Shown one piece after another: positions 1-6,998 of a stretch of DNA of 15,389 nucleotides. The notes under the pieces were generated by a model. The model was not told the origin of the DNA, did not search any database, and saw only the letters and a list, made by a program, of their open reading frames with translations. Every line of letters begins with the position of its first letter. Position 1 is the stretch's first letter. A program made the position numbers and the translations under genes. Source of the stretch: CAZGSV01 sp964528605 (GTDB lineage: Bacteria > Armatimonadota > Zipacnadia > CAZGSV01); NCBI GenBank assembly GCA_964528605.1, contig CAZGSV010000080.1, forward strand, positions 1 to 15,389, in the 5' to 3' direction.

Positions 1-2
1 CT

Positions 3-659
3 GGAGAGTCTGCCATAGCGCCCGCGGTGGAGTTGCCGCCGACACCAAAGCGCGAGGCGGCCGGCGCAGCCCCCCCCGTGGAGGCTGTGGTCACTGCTCC
101 TGCCCCCAACGCGGCGCCCACGGAGGTAGTTGCACCGGTGGCGCCCATTGCGGCTCCCAGCGAGGCTGCGGCCGCGCCTGAGGCTCCTGTCGTTGCAGAG
201 CAGGGGCCGGCTGCAGCCGAGGTGACGCCCGCTCCGCTCACCACGGCGCTGCTGGCGGTTGACTTGTTGGAGGGGGGTTCCGACGGGGCCGCATTGTCGG
301 TATCTCCGGTGCTCGAGGCCCCACCCGCGCCTGCCGCGGCTCCATCGCAGCCCGCTGAGCTGGCTCTGGCGCCCACACCGGGCCCGGAGGCCAAGAGCGC
401 GGCGGCTGAGCCGCCGGCACCATCGGCCCTCACGTCGCTGATCACGAAGTTGCGGCCGCTCTTCCCCGCGCAGCGAGGGCCGCTGCCGCTGCCCGGGCCC
501 AAGCCCATTGTCACTGTTCCCACTCAGGCAGACATTCTGCAGGCACGGCCTCGGGCCGCGCTCGCCGGCTATGCTATCACCGGCCCGCTTGCTGACGGTG
601 TGGCCATCGGGGAGGCGGAGGCCCGCACCTTGCCGAACATCCTGGGAGGGAGCGATTAG
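3..659 (+). CDS. C-terminal part of an Ala/Pro-rich protein, function unknown (partial)
   Basis: The frame is open to the left edge of the window with no stop before the GTG at 27, so this is probably the tail of a longer protein and not a complete 210-residue one. Most of it is low complexity: alanine, proline, valine and glutamate alternate, as in a flexible linker or a surface/periplasm-spanning tail. Only the last 75 or so residues are more varied (they include LPGPKPIVTV and a Gly-Ser-Asp C-terminus). I recognise no domain, catalytic motif or membrane segment. In several Gram-positive-related genomes the gene before lysA is a D-Ala-D-Ala carboxypeptidase, so a cell-envelope protein is a reasonable guess, but nothing here proves it. 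The frame is credible as coding because it is long, ends at a strong hairpin and leads into lysA on the same strand. Confidence 0.6.
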   Translation, partial: GESAIAPAVELPPTPKREAAGAAPPVEAVVTAPAPNAAPTEVVAPVAPIAAPSEAAAAPEAPVVAEQGPAAAEVTPAPLTTALLAVDLLEGGSDGAALSVSPVLEAPPAPAAAPSQPAELALAPTPGPEAKSAAAEPPAPSALTSLITKLRPLFPAQRGPLPLPGPKPIVTVPTQADILQARPRAALAGYAITGPLADGVAIGEAEARTLPNILGGSD

Positions 660-660
660 C

Positions 661-697
661 GCCTCGTCGCCTCGCTTGTCTCGTGAGGCGACGGGGC
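661..697 (+). terminator. Strong GC-rich hairpin right after a stop codon, possible terminator or attenuator
   Basis: Positions 665-673 (CGTCGCCTC) and 685-693 (GAGGCGACG) are perfect reverse complements around an 11-base loop. The stem extends outward through one G-T pair to 661/697, giving 13 pairs. It begins two bases after the stop codon of the upstream gene. There is no T-run after it, so it is not a classical intrinsic terminator. It may be a U-tract-independent terminator, a 3'-end stabiliser, or an attenuator ahead of lysA. Confidence 0.5.
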
Positions 698-770
698 CCC
701 CGGCGATGGAGGCACCCCCACTTCAGTGTTCTGCCCGTTCGTAGTCGAGGAGGCTTAAGGCAAAGCGACG

Positions 771-2084
771 ATGGTTTTCGCTGGAACGCAAAGGCTCAAC
801 GATCTAGCCCATCTCGAGATTGGCGGCTGCGATGCGGTAGCGCTGGCGGAGAGGTTCGGCACTCCGCTCTACGTGCTCGACGAGGCGCTCATCCGGCAGC
901 GCTGCCGCGACTACTTGCGCGAGTTCGGCGCCCGTTGGCCCAAGGCCCTCATCGTCTTCGCCAGCAAGGCGCTCATGGCCACGGCGCTCTGCCGCTTGGC
1001 CGAGCAAGAAGGCCTCGGGGTGGACGTCTCAACCATGGGCGAGTTGTACACCGCGCTCCAGGCGGATTTCCCGGCCGAGAGGCTGGTGGTGCACGGCAAC
1101 AACAAGTCGGACGAAGAGATTGAGGCCGCGCTGCAGTGCGGAGCGGGCCGCTTGGTGATTGACTCCTTGGCGGAGATTGACCGGGTGCAAGAGTGCGGCG
1201 CGCGTTTGGGGCGTACCGCCCCCGTGCTGCTGCGCATGACGCCCGGCGTGGACGCACACACTAACGACAAGGTGCGCACGGGCCGTTTCGACACTAAGTT
1301 CGGCATCCCGCCGAGCCAGGCGGTGGAGGCCGTGCAGCGGGCGAGGGCGGCTACGGCCATTCGCCTGCGCGGCTACCATTGCCACATCGGCTCGCAGCTC
1401 TTCCTGTTGGACCATTTCCGCGCCGCGGTGGAGGCGATGACCGAGATTGCGGCCGAGGTGCGGGACGCCACTAACTACGCGCCCGAGGAACTCAACCTGG
1501 GCGGCGGGCTCGGGGTCCGGTGTCGCTGGTCGGACCAACCGCCCAGCGTCGCGGACCTGGCGGAGGTGGTTTGCAGCGCGTTGGCGGCGGGCTGCCGGCG
1601 GCACGGCTTACCCGAGCCTGTGCTGGTGCTCGAGCCGGGGCGCTCGATAGTCGGGGACGCGGGTCTGACGCTGTACCGCGTTGGAGTGGTCAAGGAGATT
1701 CCGGGCGTGCGCACCTATCTGGCAGTGGACGGCGGCATGTCGGACAACCCGCGGCCCGCGCTCTACGGCGCCAAGTACGAGGTGATCATCGCCAACAAGG
1801 CTTCGCAGGAGGCGACCTGGACGGTCACCGTGGCCGGCAAGCACTGCGAATCCGACACGCTGGTCGAGGACGTCGAGGTGCCCGCAGTGGAGCCGGGCGA
1901 CATTCTGGCGATGCCCTCCACGGGCGCCTACACCTATTCCATGGCGAGCAACTACAACCGTCTGCCCAAGGCGGCGGTGGTGCTGGTGGCCGACGGCACC
2001 GCGGACCTCATCGTGCGGCGCCAGACGCTGGACGAGGTCATCGCTCAGGACCTCATCCCGGAGCGGCTCAACCGGCGCTCGTAG
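771..2084 (+). CDS. lysA: Diaminopimelate decarboxylase
   Basis: PLP enzyme that decarboxylates meso-diaminopimelate to L-lysine, the last step of lysine biosynthesis, in the cytoplasm. The 437-residue product is slightly longer than the usual 410-430 and shows the fold-III (alanine racemase-like) barrel plus C-terminal beta domain. Visible motifs: the PLP lysine in FASKALMA (K66), HGNNKS (109-113), HCHIGSQ (203-209), the glycine-rich phosphate loop LGGGLG (243-248), EPGRSIVGDAG (288-298), VDGGMSDNPRPALYG (319-333), the catalytic Cys-Glu-Ser-Asp box CESD (359-362) and GAYTYSMASNYNR (385-397). These are family hallmarks, and none is missing. The ATG at 771 follows GAGGAGG at 747-753 (rather far, 17 bases) and AAGG at 757-760. 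The next gene starts 10 bases after its stop, so co-transcription is likely. Confidence 0.95.
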   Translation: MVFAGTQRLNDLAHLEIGGCDAVALAERFGTPLYVLDEALIRQRCRDYLREFGARWPKALIVFASKALMATALCRLAEQEGLGVDVSTMGELYTALQADFPAERLVVHGNNKSDEEIEAALQCGAGRLVIDSLAEIDRVQECGARLGRTAPVLLRMTPGVDAHTNDKVRTGRFDTKFGIPPSQAVEAVQRARAATAIRLRGYHCHIGSQLFLLDHFRAAVEAMTEIAAEVRDATNYAPEELNLGGGLGVRCRWSDQPPSVADLAEVVCSALAAGCRRHGLPEPVLVLEPGRSIVGDAGLTLYRVGVVKEIPGVRTYLAVDGGMSDNPRPALYGAKYEVIIANKASQEATWTVTVAGKHCESDTLVEDVEVPAVEPGDILAMPSTGAYTYSMASNYNRLPKAAVVLVADGTADLIVRRQTLDEVIAQDLIPERLNRRS

Positions 2085-2094
2085 GTCTGGGGAA

Positions 2095-3423
2095 ATGGCG
2101 GCGCCCACAGCGGAGGGACGGCGGAGGCCGGTGCCCCCAATCGCCTCGGGTGCCTCAACTCTGTTGCGCCGAATGCCCCTGCGGCTGAAGCGCGTGCTCC
2201 AGCGGGTGCGGGAAGTCGCGACTGAGCAGCAGGTGGAAGCGTATCTGGTAGGGGGGGCGGTGAGAGATCTGCTGCTGGGGCAGCCCATTCTGGACGCGGA
2301 CATCACTGTGCTAGGCAATGCGATTGCCTTCGGCAAGCGGCTGGCCCGTGAACTCGGGGGCGAGTTGGCGGCCCATGGGCAGCTGGGTACCGCGACCGTG
2401 CGTGTCGGCGAGATGCGCATTGATCTAGCCACTGCAAGAGCCGAGGAATACCCGCGGCCCGGCGCTTTGCCACGCGTGCGCCCGGGCACCCTCGAAGAGG
2501 ACCTGCTGCGCCGCGACTTCACCGTGAACGCAATGGCGGTGAGCCTGGGGACTGACTTCGGCAGGCTTATTGACCTTTGCGGCGGCGCGCAAGACCTGGC
2601 GCGCGGGCTGATTCGCGTTCTGCACCAGGCTAGTTTCGAGGACGACCCGACCCGCGTGCTGCGAGCCGTAAGGCTGGCGGAAACCCGGTCGCTGCGACTG
2701 GCGCCTGACACCCGGCGGCTGGCGCTGGAGGCGCTCAAGCGGGGGGCGCTCGACACGCTGTCGGGGACGCGGCTGCGTGACCAGTTGGTGCTGACGCTCG
2801 AGGGCGCGCGCGCAGGTGCGCTCGCGACACGGCTTGAGGCCTTGGGCTTCTGGCAGGCGCTCCATCCAGGGCTGCGCGCGGAGGCAGCGGCCTTGCGCAT
2901 CATCACCAACCTCGCCCGGATGCGCACCCGGGTGGCTGGGCCCCCGCCGTGCGGATGGTGGACTCTGAATCTTGTCGCGCTGGCGCAACGCCTGTCCGCG
3001 GCCGGGGGTGCGGCCCTGGCTTTGCGCCTGCAACTGAGGGCGCCGGAGCGTGAGGCCGTCGTGGAGACTTTACGGCTGCGCGGGCGACCGGTGCGGAGGC
3101 TTTCAGCGCCTGCGCTCAGCCCTGGCCGCGTCTGGCTGCTGTTGCGGAACGTTCCGGTGGCGGTGCCCGTCTTTCTTGCCGCCGCGTTGCCCGCTCGGAC
3201 GCCCGCGGGCGCGAGGGCAAGGCGGTTCCTGTTTCGGGACCGCTTCGCGGCGCCGCCGCTGGACGGCCGGGCGTTGCTCCGCCTCGGCGTGCCCGAAGGC
3301 CCGATTCTGGGTAAGATGCTCCAGCAACTGACGGTGGCTCGCATCGAGGGCGCAGTACATAGCCCCGCCGAGGTGGCTCAGTGGGTGCGCCGCCGGTTGC
3401 CTCGCACCCGAAAGGTGGACTAG
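2095..3423 (+). CDS. Class II tRNA nucleotidyltransferase / poly(A) polymerase family protein
   Basis: Template-independent nucleotidyltransferase of the class that adds or repairs the CCA 3' end of tRNA, or polyadenylates RNA. Visible motifs: motif A LVGGAVRDLLLG (51-62) with the metal-binding pair in DAD (D67, D69), a third acidic residue in RIDLATAR (D110), the RRDFTVNAMA box (139-148), and the nucleotide-selecting helix DDPTRVLRAVR (183-193). This is DDxxR where many CCA enzymes have EDxxR. From about residue 260 the sequence is Arg/Ala-rich and diverged. I see no HD phosphohydrolase motif. CCA-adding versus A-adding activity cannot be decided from these motifs alone. The start is uncertain: ATG 2095 lies 10 bases after the lysA stop, but the first 26 residues look unstructured and ATG 2173 (MPLRLKRVLQRV) would begin just before the conserved head domain. 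Neither has a well-placed ribosome site. Confidence 0.88.
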   Translation: MAAPTAEGRRRPVPPIASGASTLLRRMPLRLKRVLQRVREVATEQQVEAYLVGGAVRDLLLGQPILDADITVLGNAIAFGKRLARELGGELAAHGQLGTATVRVGEMRIDLATARAEEYPRPGALPRVRPGTLEEDLLRRDFTVNAMAVSLGTDFGRLIDLCGGAQDLARGLIRVLHQASFEDDPTRVLRAVRLAETRSLRLAPDTRRLALEALKRGALDTLSGTRLRDQLVLTLEGARAGALATRLEALGFWQALHPGLRAEAAALRIITNLARMRTRVAGPPPCGWWTLNLVALAQRLSAAGGAALALRLQLRAPEREAVVETLRLRGRPVRRLSAPALSPGRVWLLLRNVPVAVPVFLAAALPARTPAGARARRFLFRDRFAAPPLDGRALLRLGVPEGPILGKMLQQLTVARIEGAVHSPAEVAQWVRRRLPRTRKVD

Positions 3424-3427
3424 GCGG

Positions 3428-4036
3428 ATGCTGCTCTTTCACAGCAACGCGGTTCAGTTGGCCTCCGTGCTCATCACCGTCGTGGTGGCCATCACGGTAC
3501 ACGAATTTGCCCACGCTTGGTGGGCCGACCGGGCCGGCGATCCCACGCCGCGCGCCGCCGGCCGCCTGACGCTCAATCCAGTCGCCCACTTCGACCCCAT
3601 AGGCTCTGTGCTGTTCCTGTTGGTTGGCTTCGGGTGGGCCAAACCGGTGCCCATAAACCCGCTGAGATTCCGCCGCCCACGCCGGGACGGAGTGCTCGTC
3701 GCGATGTGGGGGCCGTTGTGCAACTTCCTGCTTGCTCTCGCCGCCGCGCTCATCCTGCGGGCTCTCGGCGGCCATGCCACATACGGTACCACCGCCCTGC
3801 TGAGCACTTTCACGTTGCTCAACCTCAACCTAGCCGTCTTCAACCTGCTGCCCATCCCCCCCCTCGACGGTTCGCACATCCTCAGCGGAATGCTCGACCC
3901 GCGCCGCGCCTATGAGTTCGAGGTATGGGGGCGCCGCTTTGGCTTCATACTGTTGCTCGCATTCCTGTGGGTTGGCTTCCGCTTCCTCTTCACGCTCGTC
4001 GTCTTGCCCTTGTATAGCGTGTTGATTGGGCGGTAG
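3428..4036 (+). CDS. Site-2 protease family (M50) membrane metalloprotease
   Basis: Small integral-membrane zinc metalloprotease of the M50/S2P family (YwhC-like), expected to cleave peptides within or near the membrane. The zinc-binding HEFAH motif sits at residues 25-29 inside the first hydrophobic segment. The third ligand is the Asp of NLLPIPPLDG (D146), preceded by the family's Asn-rich segment NLNLAVFN. There are about five to six hydrophobic segments in 202 residues (roughly 8-28, 55-70, 87-112, 120-142, 168-198), the usual size for this minimal subfamily without a PDZ domain. It starts four bases after the previous stop, with AGGCGG overlapping that stop as a plausible ribosome site. 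The substrate is unknown. In several Gram-positive lineages this subfamily is found near lysA, which matches here. Confidence 0.92.
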   Translation: MLLFHSNAVQLASVLITVVVAITVHEFAHAWWADRAGDPTPRAAGRLTLNPVAHFDPIGSVLFLLVGFGWAKPVPINPLRFRRPRRDGVLVAMWGPLCNFLLALAAALILRALGGHATYGTTALLSTFTLLNLNLAVFNLLPIPPLDGSHILSGMLDPRRAYEFEVWGRRFGFILLLAFLWVGFRFLFTLVVLPLYSVLIGR

Positions 4037-4138
4037 GCAGCAGAGCCGGAAGGCAACACTTCCCTGGCAGGGCGCCCATCCCGGTGCCCCGGCTTGGCGG
4101 CCACCGCTGTGCGGGCGTGAAGGAACGGTTGCCGGAGG
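4037..4138. other. Gap between converging genes
   Basis: 102 bases separate the converging protease and MgtC genes. A short hairpin GGAAG-GCAACA-CTTCC lies at 4048-4063, without a T-run on either strand. I see no small gene and no convincing bidirectional terminator. Confidence 0.4.
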
Positions 4139-4825
4139 TCAGATCTGACTCAGCCGGTCGAGCATCCCCGTCCAGCGCGCGCCGTCCACTCCGGGCTGCA
4201 AACGGAAGGCGGAGAGGACGCTGTTGAGGTCTACCCCTGGAGGCACCATCAGGTCGAGCCGCACGTCGGCCAGGCCGTCCTCGTCCTCGGAGTACTCGTA
4301 GCGCGCGACACGGCATCCCAGGCCCGCGACCGACCTGCCGAGAGCGGCGATGTCAAAGCCGCGGCCGGTCACCACCGCAGTCATGCGGTGGCGCTCGGGC
4401 TCCTTGACGTGGAGGCGACGTTCAATGCCGCGGAAGACGCGCAGGACCACGTACATGGCCAAGGTGAACAGGAGCGCGCCATAATACCAGCCGACTCCGA
4501 CGGCGAGGCCTACCGCGGCCATGGCCCACAGGCTTGCGGCGGTGGTCAGCCCGCGCACGGCGCTGCCGGAGCGCAGGATGGTGCCTGCTCCCAGGAAACC
4601 GATGCCGCTGACCACCTGGGCCGCCATGCGCCCGGGGTCATAGTTGGCGCCGGCCACATAGCGCGAAAGGATCATCACCAGACAAGCGCCCAGGCACACC
4701 AGGGTATGGGTGCGTAGGCCAGCGGGACGGTCGGCGACTTCGCGCTCCCAGCCGATCGCCGCTCCCACCACGCACGCCATCAGCACCTTCAAGGGCGTCT
4801 CCCACCAACTGGGCCACTCAAGCAT
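4139..4825 (-). CDS. MgtC/SapB family membrane protein
   Basis: Inner-membrane protein of the MgtC/SapB family. Members are linked to growth under low magnesium, and the Salmonella MgtC modulates F-type ATPase and PhoR signalling, but most homologues have no proven activity. Visible hallmarks: GAAIGWERE (21-29), PAGLRTHTLV (34-43), the signature region D63-G81 containing SGIGFLGAG, and RGLTTAASLW (91-100). There are about four to five hydrophobic segments in the first 130 residues. Residues 145-228 are soluble and resemble the ACT-like C-terminal domain of the longer MgtC members. Its ATG overlaps the stop of the upstream ProRS-like gene by one base (TGATG), with GGGGTGAG about ten bases before it, so translational coupling is likely. 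It appears to be the last gene of the minus-strand operon. Confidence 0.9.
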   Translation of the reverse strand: MLEWPSWWETPLKVLMACVVGAAIGWEREVADRPAGLRTHTLVCLGACLVMILSRYVAGANYDPGRMAAQVVSGIGFLGAGTILRSGSAVRGLTTAASLWAMAAVGLAVGVGWYYGALLFTLAMYVVLRVFRGIERRLHVKEPERHRMTAVVTGRGFDIAALGRSVAGLGCRVARYEYSEDEDGLADVRLDLMVPPGVDLNSVLSAFRLQPGVDGARWTGMLDRLSQI

Positions 4826-6465
4826 CAGCGCAACTCACCCCTCAGTAGTGCGAGTACCTCAGCGGGCGGAACCTGGCGTTCCTGCGCGGCAGCGCGGGCG
4901 CGCACTTCCACCACGCCTTCCTCTTGCAGCCTCCGCCCGACGACGAGCAGATACGGTATACCGCATAAGTCCGCGTCGTGAAACTTAACGCCGGCGCGCT
5001 CGTCGCGGTCGTCGTAGAGGACCGTGAGGCCGCCCTGCCCCAGGCCGTCGCTCAGCAGGTCGGCGGCGGCCCTTATCTCCGGGTTCGAGGGGTCCAAGAG
5101 GAGCAGATGCGCCTCAAACGGGGCGATTGAGGGAGGCCAGACAACGCCGACGTCGGTAGCGTGCGCCTCGGCAGCGGCTCCCATTACCAGGGTGAGGTCG
5201 AGCCAGGCGTGCAGGGCTCTCAGGTCAGTTCGCGAGCCGTCCTTAGCCTGCACCGAATGGCCGCTGCCTCCGGGTCCGGCCGCGGCGTCGAGGCCCTCGA
5301 CACCGCCCAGGGCGAATGCCTGCTTTGCCGCGAGGGCGACGCCGCAGTAAGGACAAGGGTCCCCCGGCATGGCCTGGTGCAGGTCGGCGAAGGCCTGCAC
5401 CTTGAAGTCGCGGTCTAGGTTCGCGCCGGTGAGATGCTTGTCCGCCTGGTTGGCGCCGACGATGAAGTCGGACATCAGCGCGACTGCGTGGTCCGCCAGC
5501 ACTAGGAGGCTCCGGGGGAGCCCGACCGGCCCGGAGAAACCGACGGGCCCGCCGGTGAGGCGCTCGATCTCCGCCGAGTTGGCCATGCGCAGGTCCCTCT
5601 GGCCGAGGGCGCGCACGAGTTTGCGCTCATCGAGTTCGTGGTCGCCGCGGACGAGGGCAGCCACGAAGGCGTCGCCTGCCTTGTAGAGCAGTGTCTTGAC
5701 CAGGCGGTCCGACGACACCGACAGCATTGCCGTGACCGAGGCGACAGTGGTGGCGCCGGGCGTGACGACCTCGGTTGCCTCTTCCTTGGGGGTGGGCCGC
5801 GTGCCCACGGGAGCCCGGCACGAGGCGCCTCGCACATCCGCTGTCCAGCCGCAGCCTTGGCAGTGCAGCAGTTGCATCGTGCCGGCAGGATGCTCCCATA
5901 CGAGGGCGGTCTCTTCGCTCGCCTCGCTCCACGTTTGGGCGTTCAGGCAGGGCACGCCGCACGCGGCCAAGGCTTCTTCGAGGGCGGCCAGCACGCGCCG
6001 GCGCGCGGAGGCCAATTGGTCCCCGTCGCTGCAGAAGGAGTAGAGGCTCAGCAGGTCCGATAGCGCGCCCCCTAGCAGACCAAGCGATGGCTTGGGGGCG
6101 GATGGAGGCGCTGTTGCGAACTCGTATAGGAGAAGCGGGAGGGCCTTGTAGGAGCGCACACCGGCGGCCAGGGTCTGCAGGACGGCGCGAAAGCGCGCGG
6201 CCTGCCGTGCCGACTCCTCGCCGGCATCGAACTGGGCCTCCGACGGCGACGGCAGGATGATCTGCTGACCGCCTATCCCCTGCAGAGCCTCTGTCGCCAG
6301 GCGGCGGATCCCCTGAAGCACACGCGCGCCAAGGGGCAAGAGGACGTAAGCGCCGTTAGGGAGTCTGCCGGCGAAGGCGCCGCGCAGCAGAAAGGCCTGA
6401 CCCGGCAGCGCGACGCCCTGAGGCGGCTGCCGCAGGGTTGGAGCAAAGAAGGCGCTGGCCCTCAA
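4825..6465 (-). CDS. Prolyl-tRNA synthetase-like protein with a degenerate aminoacylation site but intact editing domain
   Basis: The overall architecture is bacterial ProRS: a class II core (about 20-215), the INS/YbaK-type editing insert (about 225-370), the remainder of the core and an anticodon-binding domain (about 443-546). Family-like parts are GRLPNGAYVLLPLGARVL (motif 1 region, 33-50), VKTLLYKA (256-263), GDHELDERK (274-282), MSDFIVGAN (331-339), KHLTGANLDRD (343-353), WPPSIAPF (443-450) and DDRDERAGVKFHDADLCGIP (485-504). The aminoacylation motifs are not there. The stretch that should hold THEE is shortened by about 19 residues. The FRDExRPR motif 2 is replaced around YEFATAPPSAPKP (114-126). 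The RSREFxMKD box reads GGALSDLLS, GGSxSHEF is absent, EVGHIF is replaced, and the motif 3 GxGxxR is absent around LTLVMGAAAEAHA (424-436). I therefore predict no proline activation. Trans-editing of mischarged tRNA(Pro), or a regulatory role, is more likely. The TTG start overlaps the upstream stop (TTGA). GGAGGT lies one base before it, too close to be ideal. Confidence 0.85.
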   Translation of the reverse strand: MRASAFFAPTLRQPPQGVALPGQAFLLRGAFAGRLPNGAYVLLPLGARVLQGIRRLATEALQGIGGQQIILPSPSEAQFDAGEESARQAARFRAVLQTLAAGVRSYKALPLLLYEFATAPPSAPKPSLGLLGGALSDLLSLYSFCSDGDQLASARRRVLAALEEALAACGVPCLNAQTWSEASEETALVWEHPAGTMQLLHCQGCGWTADVRGASCRAPVGTRPTPKEEATEVVTPGATTVASVTAMLSVSSDRLVKTLLYKAGDAFVAALVRGDHELDERKLVRALGQRDLRMANSAEIERLTGGPVGFSGPVGLPRSLLVLADHAVALMSDFIVGANQADKHLTGANLDRDFKVQAFADLHQAMPGDPCPYCGVALAAKQAFALGGVEGLDAAAGPGGSGHSVQAKDGSRTDLRALHAWLDLTLVMGAAAEAHATDVGVVWPPSIAPFEAHLLLLDPSNPEIRAAADLLSDGLGQGGLTVLYDDRDERAGVKFHDADLCGIPYLLVVGRRLQEEGVVEVRARAAAQERQVPPAEVLALLRGELR

Positions 6466-6998
6466 GACCTCCGTCCCTTGCCGGCCCTCTCCCGCGTGCT
6501 GGTGGCACGCGTCTTACCCCCGGTTGCCTGCTGGGCGTCAAGGGCGACGAGGACCGCGATCTCGTCGCAGGCGGGGAACTTGGGGCACTTGACGCAGTCG
6601 GTCCAGATCTTGTGCGGCAGCCGACTCTTGTCCACGCGGACGAATCCCAGGCGCTCGAAGAACTCGGGGATGTAGGTGAGGGCGAACGCGCGTCGGTAGC
6701 CCAGTTCCCTGGCCTCGTCGAGGGCCGCTTTCACCAGCGTCGTGGCGATCCCTTGGCCCTGATGGCTCTCGCGCACGGCGAGCGAGCGCACCTCGGCCAT
6801 TTCGAACCAGGCGCTGCTGAGCGCGCAGCAACCGACCACCTCGCCAGCGGAGGCGACGAAGAACTGCCTGACGTCGCGGCAGATCTCCTCGCGGCTGCGC
6901 GCCAGCAGGAGGCCCTGGCGGGCGTACTTGGCGATGAGGGCGGCGATGCCCTCCACGTCCTCGAGACGAGCCTTGCGGATGGTGAGTTTGCTACCCAC
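6462..6998 (-). CDS. GNAT N-acetyltransferase of the short ArgA-like type
   Basis: Acetyl-CoA-dependent N-acetyltransferase, 178 residues, single GNAT domain. The acetyl-CoA loop is HQGQGIATTL (79-88), preceded by the strand VRSLAVRE. The C-terminal half carries TYIPEFFERLGF (108-119) and a cysteine-bearing segment LPHKIWTDCVKCPKFPACDE (127-146). This segment is typical of the short stand-alone acetyltransferases that include the Mycobacterium-type N-acetylglutamate synthase (first step of arginine synthesis). N-acetylglutamate synthase is thus the best guess, but substrate specificity is not proven. The GTG start at 6998 is chosen because similarity begins at TIRKARLEDV and the frame before it is the SteB-like gene in another phase. 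The gene overlaps the SteB-like stop by 8 bases, and its own stop overlaps the next start (TTGA). The last 25 or so residues are basic and probably disordered. Confidence 0.82.
   Translation of the reverse strand: MGSKLTIRKARLEDVEGIAALIAKYARQGLLLARSREEICRDVRQFFVASAGEVVGCCALSSAWFEMAEVRSLAVRESHQGQGIATTLVKAALDEARELGYRRAFALTYIPEFFERLGFVRVDKSRLPHKIWTDCVKCPKFPACDEIAVLVALDAQQATGGKTRATSTRERAGKGRRS

Noticed and set aside
1608..3344. 578-codon open frame on the minus strand opposite lysA and the nucleotidyltransferase gene
   Set aside because: It lies wholly antisense to two genes with clear family motifs, its translation is Arg/Ser/Pro-rich without any domain, and long antisense frames are expected in DNA this rich in GC.
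4048..4063. Short hairpin in the gap between converging genes as a bidirectional terminator
   Set aside because: Only five base pairs and no T-run on either strand, so it is noted but not called as a terminator.
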